A stretch of 64,000 bases of DNA. Source: Phytoactinopolyspora mesophila. Its GTDB lineage: Bacteria > Actinomycetota > Actinomycetes > Jiangellales > Jiangellaceae. A model generated the notes under the pieces. That model was not told the origin of the DNA and made no database searches. It saw only the letters and a program-made list of their open reading frames with translations. Position 1 is the stretch's first letter. The number at the start of each line of letters is the position of its first letter. Positions 26,454-35,661 of this stretch are shown in pieces. Position numbers and translations under genes: made by a program. The stretch spans positions 124,001 through 188,000 of the forward strand of contig NZ_WLZY01000004.1 of NCBI RefSeq assembly GCF_010122465.1. The letters run 5' to 3'.

Positions 26454-26480
26454 GCGTTGCTCCTGATGGTTCTCGCGTGG

Positions 26481-26750
26481 CTATTCGGCGTCGAGATCAC
26501 GTTCGAGCAGTGCGACCAGTGCGTCGAGCGCCTCGTCCGCGCGGTCTCCGTCGGCGGACAGGATGACTTGATCACCCTGTTCGACACCGAGCGTCATGAT
26601 CGACAGGATGCTCGACGCGTCGACGGGTTCGCCGTCGGGCTTGCGGATGGTGACCTTGACCGGCTGCTCTGCCGCGGCCTTGACGAATACGGCCGCGGGC
26701 CGGGCGTGCAAACCAGACTGGCTGGCAACGGCGGTAGTGCGCTCTGGCAC
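26481..26750 (-). CDS. ptsH: Phosphocarrier protein HPr
   Basis: From GTG 26750 the 89-residue protein has the phosphorylated His15 in SGLHARPAAVFVKAA and the second site Ser46 in VDASSILSIMTLG. It also has GVEQGDQVILSADG, typical of HPr. It relays phosphate from enzyme I to sugar-specific EII components of the phosphotransferase system and may take part in catabolite control. The gene is divergent from the aldolase gene across a 215-bp intergenic region. Confidence 0.95.
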   Translation of the reverse strand: MPERTTAVASQSGLHARPAAVFVKAAAEQPVKVTIRKPDGEPVDASSILSIMTLGVEQGDQVILSADGDRADEALDALVALLERDLDAE

Positions 26751-26965
26751 GGCTCTCCCCCAACATCGTGATGGTGTCCCTCCAGAGGGTAGCGCGTGCG
26801 CGTGATTGAAGCCCGTTCGTCCCCCGTCACTGACAAGGTGGTTGCCCACCTCGCGTATGAAGGCCGTGACGGTGGATACTGGCTGTGAGACTTCTCGCCT
26901 CCCGAAGCCGCGGGGTGAGAGCGGACCGGTGTCCGTCGCAGTCGTCCACATCGAATGGAGCACCT

Positions 26966-27988
26966 ATGCCGATTGCCACCCCTGATACCTATGCGGAGAT
27001 GATCGCACGCGCCAAGGCTGGCCGGTTCGCGTATCCCGCTATCAACGTCTCGTCCACGCAGACGCTGAACGCCGCTCTGCGCGGGTTCGCCGATGCCGAG
27101 AGCGACGGCATCATCCAGGTCTCGACGGGCGGTGCCGAGTATCTGTCCGGGCCGACGGTCAAGGACCGGGTGCGTGGCGCCGTGGCCTTCGCCGCGTTCG
27201 CGCACGAGGCGGCCAAGAGCTATGACGTCCAGATCGCCCTGCACACGGACCACGCACCCGTCGATGCCGTCGAGAACTGGGTCAAGCCGTTGCTGGCCGC
27301 GTCCACCGAGCGGGTCAAGAGTGGTGGTGACCCCCTCTTCGGCTCGCACATGTGGGATGGCTCGGCCGTGCCGCTCGAGGAGAACCTCAAGCTCGCCGAA
27401 GAGTTGCTGGCGCTGTCCGCTGAAGCCAAGACACTTCTCGAGATCGAGGTCGGTGTGGTCGGCGGCGAGGAAGACGGCGTCGCGCACGAGATCAACGACA
27501 AGCTCTACACCACCGTCGAGGACGGCCTGGCTACCGCCGCTGCCCTGGGCACAGGTGAGAAGGGCACCTACCTGACCGCGCTGACGTTCGGCAACGTTCA
27601 CGGCGTCTACAAGCCGGGCAATGTCAAGCTGCGCCCGGAGATCCTGCGCGACATCCAGCAGGCTGTCGGTGAGAAGTACGGCAAGGAGAAGCCGTTCAAC
27701 CTGGTGTTCCACGGCGGCTCGGGATCCACCGCCGAGGAAGTCGCCGCGGCTGTCGACTACGGCGTGGTGAAGATGAACATCGACACTGACACGCAGTACG
27801 CGTTCACCCGCCCGGTCGTGGAGCACATGTTCAAGAACTATGACGGTGTGCTCAAGATCGACGGCGAGGTCGGCAACAAGAAGGCCTACGACCCCCGTGC
27901 GTGGGGCAAGGCCGCCGAGGCCGGCATGGCGGAGCGTATTGTCGAGGCCTGCCAGTGGCTGCGTTCCGCAGGTCAGAGGATGCGTTGA
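26966..27988 (+). CDS. fbaA: Class II fructose-bisphosphate aldolase
   Basis: The ATG at 26966 opens a 340-residue protein, the standard length for actinobacterial class II aldolases. Zinc ligands lie in HTDHAPVDAVENWV and NLVFHGGSGSTAEE, and there are LLEIEVGVVGGEEDG and GVVKMNIDTDTQYAFTRPV segments. It splits fructose-1,6-bisphosphate in glycolysis and works in reverse in gluconeogenesis. Upstream (26824-26872) CCGTCAC/GTGACGG arms enclose a small AGGTGG/CCACCT hairpin, possibly part of its leader. The stop overlaps the start of the DUF3151 gene. Confidence 0.96.
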   Translation: MPIATPDTYAEMIARAKAGRFAYPAINVSSTQTLNAALRGFADAESDGIIQVSTGGAEYLSGPTVKDRVRGAVAFAAFAHEAAKSYDVQIALHTDHAPVDAVENWVKPLLAASTERVKSGGDPLFGSHMWDGSAVPLEENLKLAEELLALSAEAKTLLEIEVGVVGGEEDGVAHEINDKLYTTVEDGLATAAALGTGEKGTYLTALTFGNVHGVYKPGNVKLRPEILRDIQQAVGEKYGKEKPFNLVFHGGSGSTAEEVAAAVDYGVVKMNIDTDTQYAFTRPVVEHMFKNYDGVLKIDGEVGNKKAYDPRAWGKAAEAGMAERIVEACQWLRSAGQRMR

Positions 27989-28398
27989 TGACCGGCGAGA
28001 ACCTCTTCGCGGGCCCTCCGGAGACACATTTGCCGGATGATCCAGCGGCCCGGGAGGCGCTCGAGGCGGGCATCGACCCCGCGACGGTAGCGGCGTCGCA
28101 CCCGTCCTATCCGATGGCGTGGGCGCTGCTCGCTGATCGCGCCTTCGAGGCCGGAGACGCGGTGTCCTCGTATGCGTTTGCCCGTACCGGTTACCACCGC
28201 GGCCTCGATCAGCTTCGGCGAGCGGGCTGGAAGGGCCATGGACCCGTTCCCTGGGAACACGGCCCGAACCAGGGCTTCCTTCGGGCGCTGCATGCGCTCG
28301 GCAGGGCCGCGGAGTCGATCGGCGAGGCCGACGAGGCGGAGCGGTGTGCGCAGTTTCTCCGAGATTCGAGTCCGGCCGCGGTAGAGGCGTTGTCTTAG
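27988..28398 (+). CDS. DUF3151 protein
   Basis: This 136-residue protein is translationally coupled to the aldolase gene (TGATG overlap). It contains the conserved NLFAGPPETHLPDD opening, a TPR-like helical body (HPSYPMAWALLADRAFEAGDAVSSYAFARTGYHRGLDQLRRAGWKG) and a GPNQGFLRALHALGRAAESIGE segment. The fba-DUF3151 pair is widely conserved in actinomycetes, which suggests a link to aldolase, but no biochemical role is established to my knowledge. Confidence 0.9.
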   Translation: MTGENLFAGPPETHLPDDPAAREALEAGIDPATVAASHPSYPMAWALLADRAFEAGDAVSSYAFARTGYHRGLDQLRRAGWKGHGPVPWEHGPNQGFLRALHALGRAAESIGEADEAERCAQFLRDSSPAAVEALS

Positions 28399-28641
28399 TC
28401 TGAGCCGCCGGTAGCGGGGGCTCGGCGTCACGATGGATGGCACCAAGCCCCCCACCGTCAGCGGAGAACGGCGGAATCGCCCCCTGCTGCGATTCCGACT
28501 CTCCACCTGGCACACATCATGCCGAATTCTGTGGCCGGGCGCATGAAATCCGTCGGTTCCGGCGGCCGCGGGTCTTCTTCCGGCAGGTCTTCCGGTAACC
28601 TCCTGTCGGCCATGTTTTTGTGAGAAGGGGGAGCACCCCGT

Positions 28642-29928
28642 ATGCCCGCGATAGTGCTCGTCGGCGCCCAATGGGGTGACGAAGGCAAGGGGAAGGCGAC
28701 CGATCTGCTTGGCGGGTCGGTCGACTACGTCGTCAAGTTCAACGGCGGCAACAACGCCGGCCACACGGTGGTGATCGGGAACGAGACGTATGCGTTGCAC
28801 CTGTTGCCGTCTGGCATCCTCTCGCCAGGTGTGGTGCCCGTCATCGGCAACGGCGTCGTGGTCGATCTCGGTGTCCTGTTCGACGAGATCGACGCGCTCG
28901 AGGCTCGTGGGGTGGACACCTCGGCGCTCATTGTCAGCGCCAACGCCCACCTGCTTCCGCCGTACAACCGCACGCTCGACAAGGTGGTCGAGCGATTCCT
29001 CGGCAGCCGCCGCATCGGCACCACTGGTCGCGGGGTGGGCCCCACCTACGCGGACAAGATGTCCCGCGTCGGGCTGCGGGTCCAGGACCTCTTCGACGAG
29101 AAGATCCTCCGGCAGAAGGTCGAGGGCGCGCTTGTCCAGAAGAACCAACTGCTGGTCAAGGTTTTCAACCGGCGAGCCGTCACGGTCGACGAGATCGTCG
29201 ACGAGCTGCTGAGCTATGCTGATCGGCTGCGGCCTATGGTGCGGGATACCAGCCTGCTGCTGGCCAAGGCGCTCGACAACGGTGACAACGTCGTTCTCGA
29301 AGGCGGGCAGGCCACCCTGCTCGACGTAGACCACGGCACCTATCCGTTCGTCACGTCGTCCAATCCCACCTCCGGCGGAGCATGCACGGGTGCGGGCATC
29401 CCGCCGACGCGTATCGACAGTGTCATCACTGTGATGAAGGCTTACACGACCCGGGTCGGCGAAGGTCCGTTCCCCACCGAACTCACCAACGAAGACGGCG
29501 TCCGGCTGCGCAAGGAAGGCGGCGAGTTCGGTGTCACCACCGGCCGGCCCCGGCGATGTGGCTGGCTGGACACCGTGATCGGCCGCTACGCGGTCCGGAT
29601 CAACGGGACCACGGACTTCGTGCTGACCAAACTCGACGTGCTCAGCGGATGGGATCAGATCCCGGTGTGTGTGGCCTACGACGTCGATGGTGTCCGGCAC
29701 GACGAGATGCCCATGACCCAGACGGATTTTCACCACGCCACCCCCATCTACGAGTATTTCGACGGTTGGGACGGCGACATCTCCGGTGCCCGGAAGATGT
29801 CCGACCTGCCGAGCGCCGCACGCCGTTATGTCGAGGCTGTCGAGGAGATGTGCGGCGCCCCTATCTCGGCGGTGGGCGTAGGCCCGGGTCGCGAGTCCAT
29901 CATCGCCGTGCGAGACCTGATCCGGTAG
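28642..29928 (+). CDS. purA: Adenylosuccinate synthetase
   Basis: This 428-residue protein shows the PurA signatures: [17 protein letters not shown] (GTP/IMP loop), [54 protein letters not shown], and [12 protein letters not shown] near the C-terminus. It joins IMP and aspartate using GTP, the first committed step to AMP. A strong ribosome binding site (GAAGGGGGAG) precedes the ATG. The 243 bp upstream hold no gene. Confidence 0.97.
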   Translation: MPAIVLVGAQWGDEGKGKATDLLGGSVDYVVKFNGGNNAGHTVVIGNETYALHLLPSGILSPGVVPVIGNGVVVDLGVLFDEIDALEARGVDTSALIVSANAHLLPPYNRTLDKVVERFLGSRRIGTTGRGVGPTYADKMSRVGLRVQDLFDEKILRQKVEGALVQKNQLLVKVFNRRAVTVDEIVDELLSYADRLRPMVRDTSLLLAKALDNGDNVVLEGGQATLLDVDHGTYPFVTSSNPTSGGACTGAGIPPTRIDSVITVMKAYTTRVGEGPFPTELTNEDGVRLRKEGGEFGVTTGRPRRCGWLDTVIGRYAVRINGTTDFVLTKLDVLSGWDQIPVCVAYDVDGVRHDEMPMTQTDFHHATPIYEYFDGWDGDISGARKMSDLPSAARRYVEAVEEMCGAPISAVGVGPGRESIIAVRDLIR

Positions 29929-29951
29929 GCACCAGTGTTCATGATCATCGG

Positions 29952-30947
29952 TTAGGTGCTGTGCCGGATGACCAGTTCAGTCGGTAACACGACGGCCTCG
30001 ACCGGCTCCCCGCCGAGCAGCCGCAGCAGAAGGCGGGCCAACGTGTGGCCGATCTCCTCGATCGGCTGGCGCACGGTGGTCAGCGGGGGGTCCGTGTAAC
30101 GGGCCAGCTCGATATCGTCGAACCCCACGACGGCCACATCAGCCGGTACCCGCCGACCGGCCTCGCGCAAGGCCCGCAAAGCGCCATGTGCCATCAGGTC
30201 GGAGGCGACGAAGACGGCGTCGAGCCGCGGATCGTCGGCGAGCAGCTGACGCATCGCGGCCTCGCCGGACTCCCGGGTGAAGTCGCCCACCGCGACGATG
30301 GACCGGCGGTCCGACGCGCCCAGTACCTGCCGGTAGGCATCGAGGCGGGCGATTCCGGCGACCATGTCCTGCGGTCCGGCGATGGTCGCGATCCGTCGCC
30401 GTCCGCTGGAGAGCAGATGCTCGATGGCCGCGACCACGCCGGCTTCGTGGTCGACGTCGACATAGGGCACCGTAGAGCGGCTCAGCGGCCGGCCACTGCA
30501 GACGACCGGGACACCGTGGCTGGCCAGCATCTCCGGCAGGGGGTCGGCACCGTGCATTGAGGCGAACAGGACACCGTCCACATGGCCGCCGGTGGCATAC
30601 CGTTTGGCGCGCTCGTGGGCGGCTGCCGAGCCCAGGAGCATCAGGACGAGCTGTTTGTCCGCCGCCTCGAGTTCCTGGCTCACGCCCCGGATGACGCCGG
30701 GAAAGAACTGGTCGTCGGAGAAGACGCGGGTGGTGGTCTCAGGTAGTAACAATGCGATCGAATCGGTGCGCTGGGTGACGAGGCTGCGGGCCGCCAGGTT
30801 CGGCACGTAGCCGAGCTCGGCGACGGCCCGGTGGACCGCTTCCCGGATTGACTCGGCAACCGTCGTGGATCCGTTGACCACCCGGGAGACGGTAGCCCGG
30901 GACACGCCGGCGCGTGAGGCGACCTGCTCGAGTGTGGGGCGGCTCAT
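29952..30947 (-). CDS. LacI family transcriptional regulator
   Basis: This 331-residue protein has an N-terminal LacI helix-turn-helix and hinge (residues 3-55: TLEQVASRAGVSRATVSRVVNGSTTVAESIREAVHRAVAELGYVPNLAARSL) and a periplasmic-binding-protein-like effector domain ending GFDDIELARYTDPPLTTVRQPIEEIG. Its ATG overlaps the stop of the GH1 gene, making it the last gene of the operon it most likely represses. The operators GAGAGCGCTCTC upstream of the binding-protein gene match the central-CG palindromes recognised by CebR-type regulators, which are released by cellobiose-like sugars. Confidence 0.92.
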   Translation of the reverse strand: MSRPTLEQVASRAGVSRATVSRVVNGSTTVAESIREAVHRAVAELGYVPNLAARSLVTQRTDSIALLLPETTTRVFSDDQFFPGVIRGVSQELEAADKQLVLMLLGSAAAHERAKRYATGGHVDGVLFASMHGADPLPEMLASHGVPVVCSGRPLSRSTVPYVDVDHEAGVVAAIEHLLSSGRRRIATIAGPQDMVAGIARLDAYRQVLGASDRRSIVAVGDFTRESGEAAMRQLLADDPRLDAVFVASDLMAHGALRALREAGRRVPADVAVVGFDDIELARYTDPPLTTVRQPIEEIGHTLARLLLRLLGGEPVEAVVLPTELVIRHST

Positions 30948-32353
30948 GGCGTGGCCGGCAGGCCGTGCCGAGCGATGACCTGTTGATACCAGCGGGCGCT
31001 GTCTTTCGGCACCCGGGCCTGGGTCGGGTAGTCCACGTAGACGATGCCGAACCGTTTGCGGTACCCCTCGGCCCACTCGAAGTTGTCGAGGAATGACCAC
31101 ACAAGATATCCGCGCACGTCGGCGCCGCCGGAGATCGCTGCGTGCACCGCCCGCAGGTGCCCGTCGAGGTATCGGATGCGGTCGGCGTCCGCGACCCGGC
31201 CGGTGGCGACGTCGAGGTGGTCGTCGAAGGCAGCGCCGTTCTCGGTGATCCAGATCGGCACCGTTGGATAGTCAGCCGCCAGCCGGGTCAGGAGTGTGGT
31301 GAGGCTGGCGGGTTCTATCGGCCAGCCCATCGAGGTGACCGGCCCTGGCACGGGCGGGAACGCCACGCCTTCGCTGCCGGGATAGGCACCGGCGGCGGGG
31401 CTGTCTCCACGGGCAGCGACGACGGTGGGTGCGTAGTAGTTGATGCCGAGCAGGTCGATGGGTGTGGCGATGACGCCGGCGTCAGTATCACGCAGCCAGT
31501 CCGCGGTGCCGAAACGCCGGGCAACCTCCAGAACGTCGGCGGGATACTCACGCCCGAACAGCGGGTCGAGGAAGACGCGGTTGTGCAGCCCGTCGATCAG
31601 CTGTGTCGCTGCTGTGTCGGCCGCCGACGCCGGATCGGCCGGGCGCACCACGGCTGGATTGAGCGTGATGCCCACGCGGTTCGCACCGCCTGCGCGCAGC
31701 GCTTCGGTCGCCAGGCCGTGACCGAGCATCAGGTGGTATGCCGCGGCGAACGACGCGGCCGGATCCTGACGCCCGGGAGCGTGCACCCCAGCGGCGTAAC
31801 CGAGGAAGGCGGCGCACCATGGCTCGTTCAGCGTGATCCAGGTGCTGATCCGATCGCCGAGGCGGGCGTGTACCGCGGCGGCATACTCGGCGAAGCGATA
31901 CGCGGTGTCGCGTGTTGCCCATCCACCGGCGTCTTCGAGGCTTTGCGGGAGATCCCAGTGATAGAGAGTGGCAACGGGGTCGATGTCGCGGTCGATCAGG
32001 GTGTCGGTGAGGCGGTCGTAGAAGTCGAGGCCGGCGGGGTTCACCGGGCCGATGCCGTCGGGTCGGATCCGGGGCCAGGAGATCGAGAACCGGTACACAC
32101 CAAGGCCCAGGCCGGCCATGGTCGCCACGTCCTGTTCATAGCGGTGGTAGTGGTCACAGGCGACGTCGCCGGTGTCTCCGGCATGGACCTTGCCAGGGGT
32201 ATGGCTGAACGTGTCCCAGATGGACCGGCCGCGGCCGTCCTCCGCTGCGGCGCCTTCGATCTGGTAGGCGGCGGTAGCCGCGCCCCAGACGAACCCCGGG
32301 GGGAACGAGACCGCAGCTTCTGGGGCGGCCTGTTCCATAGCCTGTGTACTCAT
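30944..32353 (-). CDS. GH1 family beta-glucosidase
   Basis: This 469-residue enzyme has the GH1 N-terminal signature FPPGFVWGAATAAYQIEGAAAEDGRG, the acid/base Glu in TLNEPWCAAFLGY, and the nucleophile Glu in WITENGAAFDD. YLVWSFLDNFEWAEGYRKRFGIVYVDY is the aglycone/glycone-binding C-terminus. There is no signal peptide, so it hydrolyses beta-glucosides in the cytoplasm after uptake by the adjacent ABC importer. The start overlaps the stop of the upstream permease gene by four bases. Confidence 0.95.
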   Translation of the reverse strand: MSTQAMEQAAPEAAVSFPPGFVWGAATAAYQIEGAAAEDGRGRSIWDTFSHTPGKVHAGDTGDVACDHYHRYEQDVATMAGLGLGVYRFSISWPRIRPDGIGPVNPAGLDFYDRLTDTLIDRDIDPVATLYHWDLPQSLEDAGGWATRDTAYRFAEYAAAVHARLGDRISTWITLNEPWCAAFLGYAAGVHAPGRQDPAASFAAAYHLMLGHGLATEALRAGGANRVGITLNPAVVRPADPASAADTAATQLIDGLHNRVFLDPLFGREYPADVLEVARRFGTADWLRDTDAGVIATPIDLLGINYYAPTVVAARGDSPAAGAYPGSEGVAFPPVPGPVTSMGWPIEPASLTTLLTRLAADYPTVPIWITENGAAFDDHLDVATGRVADADRIRYLDGHLRAVHAAISGGADVRGYLVWSFLDNFEWAEGYRKRFGIVYVDYPTQARVPKDSARWYQQVIARHGLPATP

Positions 32354-33258
32354 CCTTTGACCGCTCCTTGCATGATGCCACCGATGATCTGTTTTCCGAG
32401 CACGACGAAGACCACCAGCAGCGGCAGTGTGGCCAGCAAAGTCCCCGTTAATACTAAAGAGAAGTCCGTGACGTAGCCGCTGCGCAGGTTCGACAGCGCC
32501 ACCTGCACGGTGTAGTTGTCCGGCGACGACAACACGATCAACGGCCAGAAGTAATCGTTCCACGCCGTGAGGAAGGTCAACATGCCCAGGACCGCCGCTG
32601 CCGGCCGGGCGATGGGCAGTACGACGTGCCAGAACAGCCGGTGGGTGGCGGCGCCGTCGATCCGCCCGGCCTCCAGCAGTTCGGTGGGCAGCGCTTCGCG
32701 CAGGTACTGCGTCATGAAGAAGACGCCGAAGGCGTTCACCAGGGCGGGCATGATCACGGCTTGCAGCGAGTCGGTCCAGCCGAACTGATTCATCAGCAGG
32801 TACAGGGGGACGATCCCGAGTTGTGTCGGCACCATCATGGTCGCGACGACGACAACGAGCAGTGCCGTGCGGCCTTTGAAGCGGAGTTTGGCGAAGGCGA
32901 ATCCGGCCAGCGTGGAGAACAGCACGACGGAAGCGGTGATGGTCCCGGCGACGATCACCGAGTTCACCATGGCTGCGCCGAAGGGCACGGTGTCGAACAC
33001 CCGCCGGACGTTGTCCACCAGGTTGGCGCCTGGAAGCAGGGGCGGCGGAATCCGGCCGAGGGCGGAGTTGTCCTGTGATGCGACGACGAAGCTGAAGTAG
33101 AGCGGGAAGGCGGAGAAGAACATCACCGCCAGGAGCGTCAGATATGTGAGCCGGCCGGGCCGCAGCCGATGTGACAGGGTGCGGACGGGGCGGTGTGATC
33201 GTCGGCCGATCCGCGGGGCGGGGCCGGCTTCACCACCTTTGACGAGCTGCATAGTCAT
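32350..33258 (-). CDS. ABC sugar transporter permease, MalG type
   Basis: The ATG at 33258 follows CAGGAG by 6 nt and gives a 302-residue membrane protein with an Arg/His-rich cytoplasmic N-terminus (about 35 residues) and six helices. It has an EAA loop (ELLEAGRIDGAATHRLFWHVVLP). It pairs with the MalF-type permease at 33255-34178, overlapping it by four bases. No dedicated ATPase gene is present in the cluster, so an MsiK-like shared ATPase is likely. Confidence 0.92.
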   Translation of the reverse strand: MTMQLVKGGEAGPAPRIGRRSHRPVRTLSHRLRPGRLTYLTLLAVMFFSAFPLYFSFVVASQDNSALGRIPPPLLPGANLVDNVRRVFDTVPFGAAMVNSVIVAGTITASVVLFSTLAGFAFAKLRFKGRTALLVVVVATMMVPTQLGIVPLYLLMNQFGWTDSLQAVIMPALVNAFGVFFMTQYLREALPTELLEAGRIDGAATHRLFWHVVLPIARPAAAVLGMLTFLTAWNDYFWPLIVLSSPDNYTVQVALSNLRSGYVTDFSLVLTGTLLATLPLLVVFVVLGKQIIGGIMQGAVKG

Positions 33259-34178
33259 GAGCTGCTCCTGATCCGGCGCACCAACAGGTAGTTCAGCACG
33301 GCGATGACGACGATGATCACGAACATCACCCATGCCGTCGCTGAGGCGTACCCGAATTGGAAGCCGCGGTTGAAGCCGTGTTCGTACAGATAAAGCGTGA
33401 GCGTCTGGAACTGGCGCGACGATCCGCCGGTGACCGTGTCATAGCCGCCACCGGCGAACAGCTGTGGCTCGGCGAAGACTTGAAGGCCATAGATGGTGGA
33501 GACGATCACGGTGAAGATGACAGTCGGACGGATCATCGGGATGGTGATGCTGCGCAGCTGACGGATCGACGACGCGCCGTCGAGCGTCGCCGATTCGTAC
33601 ATGTCGCGCGGGATCGCCTGCATCGCCGCCAGATAGATCAGCGCGTTGTATCCGGTCCACTTCCAGATGATCATCACGGCGATCGCGATGTGCGACGACG
33701 CGACCCCGGCCTGCCAGTCGATCCGGCCGGCCCCGAGTGACTCGAGTACCCAGTTGATGACCCCGAAGTCACGGCCGAACAACTGGCTGAAGATCACGGC
33801 GACGGCGACGACGGAGGCGACGTTCGGCAGCAACATGCCCATCTGAAAGAACGTGCGTCCACGCAGGCGCATCGTGAGTAGATGCGCCATCAGCAAAGCC
33901 AGGAGGAGTTGCGGCACGGTCCCGAGAACGAGGATGGAAACGGTGTTGCGTAGTGCGTTCCAGAAGTACGGATCCCCCAGGAGACGCTGGTAGTTGTCCA
34001 GCCCCGCGAAGGTGTGTTCGTCGGAGAGCAGGCTCCAGTCGTGCAGCGACACCCAAGCGGTGTAGCCAAGCGGAAACAAGCCGAACGCGGCGAACAGCAC
34101 GAAGAACGGGGCGATGTACAGGTAGGGCGAGGCTTTGACGTCCCACCTGTACAGCCGGCTTCGGGTGGAGGAGTTCAC
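33255..34178 (-). CDS. ABC sugar transporter permease, MalF type
   Basis: This 307-residue membrane protein has a short basic N-terminus, six membrane segments starting SPYLYIAPFFVLFAAFGLFPLGYTAW, and an EAA-type loop (YESATLDGASSIRQLRSITIPM). It starts 10 bp after the binding-protein gene stop. Together with the second permease it forms the channel of the putative beta-glucoside importer. Confidence 0.92.
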   Translation of the reverse strand: MNSSTRSRLYRWDVKASPYLYIAPFFVLFAAFGLFPLGYTAWVSLHDWSLLSDEHTFAGLDNYQRLLGDPYFWNALRNTVSILVLGTVPQLLLALLMAHLLTMRLRGRTFFQMGMLLPNVASVVAVAVIFSQLFGRDFGVINWVLESLGAGRIDWQAGVASSHIAIAVMIIWKWTGYNALIYLAAMQAIPRDMYESATLDGASSIRQLRSITIPMIRPTVIFTVIVSTIYGLQVFAEPQLFAGGGYDTVTGGSSRQFQTLTLYLYEHGFNRGFQFGYASATAWVMFVIIVVIAVLNYLLVRRIRSSS

Positions 34179-34188
34179 GATTGCCGAA

Positions 34189-35481
34189 CTAGGCCAGCGA
34201 CTCGAGGTCGGACAGCACCTGTGTCCACGCCTCGTCCGGTGTCTGGGCGCCTTCCTCGATCCGTCCCAGCCCTTGGCCGATGATCGTCAGCACATCGCCC
34301 TGCAGCGGACCCTGATACTGCGGCTGGACCAGCTGCGCCGCCTCGGTGAAGATCTGTCCGATCGGGGCGTCGTTGAAGTACTCCTTGCTGAACTGGGTCA
34401 GTTCCTCGTCGTCGTACAGCTCCGGAGTGGATGGGAAGTTGCCCGTCTCCTGGAAGACCTTGAGTTGCTGCTCCGGTGCGGTCAGCCATTCGATCAGGTC
34501 GTAGGCAGCCTCGGGGTTCTCCCCCTGTGCTGGCAGGACGAGGTGGGCGCCACCCATGTTTCCGGCTCCACCGGGCACGGAGGCGACGTCCCACAGCCCT
34601 TCGGCATCGGGTGCGCTGCCTTCGATGTACGCGGTCATCCATGCCGGGCAGATGATGGTGGCGAAGGTGCCTTGACCGAATGCGGCGGTCCATTCTGGTG
34701 TCCAAGCGGTGAGCTGGTTGGACATACCTGCCTCGATGGCCTCCACCGCGAGATCCCAGGCGTGTTTGACGTGGTCGCTTGTCGCCACGATCAGGTTGTC
34801 GTCCGAGTCGTAGACGCCGACGGGCGCCTGCTCGATCATGGCGCGGAACATGTTGCCGGAGCTCTCGAAGAAGTACTTGCCATCAGCCGCGGCCATGAAT
34901 TCTTGTCCGGTCGCGACATAGTCTTCCCAGGTTGGCCATAGCTGAGAGACTTCGTCGCGGTCCGTGGGGAGGCCGGCTTCGTTGAACAGATCTGTCCGAT
35001 AGCACATGGCCATGCCTCCGACGTCGGTACCTAGACCGATGAGGGCCGAGTCGTCGCGGGCCAGCGCTTGCTGCCATTTCCAATCCAGCCAACGGTCCTC
35101 GAGTTGGTCCGCGCCCAGATCGAGCAAGTTGTGGAAGCGGTCCGGGGTAGCAGTGAACTGGCTGATGAAGCCGACCTCTACCGCTTCGATGTCGGCCGTG
35201 CCCGAGCCTGTGGCCAGGCGTTGGGTCAAGTTGGTGTGGTGGTCGCTGAACTCGGCGATGCGTTCCTCGATGGTGATGCCGGGGTGTGCCGCCTCGTACT
35301 CGGCGTAGAGCGGTTCGAAGCCGAAATCGCCGAACAGGCCAATGGTCAGGGTGATCGCCTCGCCGTCAGATCCGGCGTTCGAGGCGGCGTCGGGCTCATC
35401 GCTGGAGCTGCAGGCGGTGAGGCAGAAAAGTCCGGCCGCAAGCCCGGCGGCAAGGAATCGGCGGGTGTGGATGGCGCGCAT
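34189..35481 (-). CDS. ABC sugar transporter substrate-binding lipoprotein (family 1)
   Basis: The ATG at 35481, with a GGGAGGA ribosome binding site, opens a 430-residue lipoprotein (twin-Arg-like RR then LFCLTAC, Cys24) with a family 1 solute-binding fold. It is the first gene of the binding protein-permease-permease-GH1-LacI operon. The promoter region carries two LacI operators. The GH1 enzyme at the end of the operon implies a beta-glucoside such as cellobiose as substrate; this is an inference from context, not from binding residues. Confidence 0.92.
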   Translation of the reverse strand: MRAIHTRRFLAAGLAAGLFCLTACSSSDEPDAASNAGSDGEAITLTIGLFGDFGFEPLYAEYEAAHPGITIEERIAEFSDHHTNLTQRLATGSGTADIEAVEVGFISQFTATPDRFHNLLDLGADQLEDRWLDWKWQQALARDDSALIGLGTDVGGMAMCYRTDLFNEAGLPTDRDEVSQLWPTWEDYVATGQEFMAAADGKYFFESSGNMFRAMIEQAPVGVYDSDDNLIVATSDHVKHAWDLAVEAIEAGMSNQLTAWTPEWTAAFGQGTFATIICPAWMTAYIEGSAPDAEGLWDVASVPGGAGNMGGAHLVLPAQGENPEAAYDLIEWLTAPEQQLKVFQETGNFPSTPELYDDEELTQFSKEYFNDAPIGQIFTEAAQLVQPQYQGPLQGDVLTIIGQGLGRIEEGAQTPDEAWTQVLSDLESLA

Positions 35482-35515
35482 CTCGTCCTCCCTGGAGGTT
35501 GTTGAGCGATCTGAA

Positions 35516-35527
35516 GAGAGCGCTCTC
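35516..35527. promoter_or_regulatory. LacI-family operator O1
   Basis: GAGAGCGCTCTC is a perfect 12-bp palindrome with the central CG pair typical of LacI-family sites. It begins 34 nt upstream of the binding-protein ATG. A TTGACA -35 hexamer on the minus strand (complement of 35556-35561), with a weak CACTCT -10 about 17 bp on, puts this operator at or just after the transcription start. Confidence 0.85.
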
Positions 35528-35601
35528 ACACGAGAGTGTTTCGCTATGTGATGTATGTCAATAGTGCACGTCACCTACGTTACCTATGTGTGACTCTTGT
35601 G

Positions 35602-35613
35602 GAGAGCGCTCTC
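35602..35613. promoter_or_regulatory. LacI-family operator O2
   Basis: The second exact copy of GAGAGCGCTCTC lies 86 bp from O1 centre to centre, upstream of the TTGACA -35. The spacing is close to eight helical turns, suitable for looping by a LacI tetramer or two cooperating dimers. Confidence 0.85.
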
Positions 35614-35661
35614 TGACCTCGCTGCCGTGCTGCGCCCGGCGTGCTGGCGACGATTGCTGAA

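Noticed and set aside
26824-26872. Riboswitch-like structure before the aldolase gene
   Set aside because: Small complementary arms exist (CCGTCAC/GTGACGG around AGGTGG/CCACCT), but they match no known riboswitch core that I can recognise; mentioned only with the gene.
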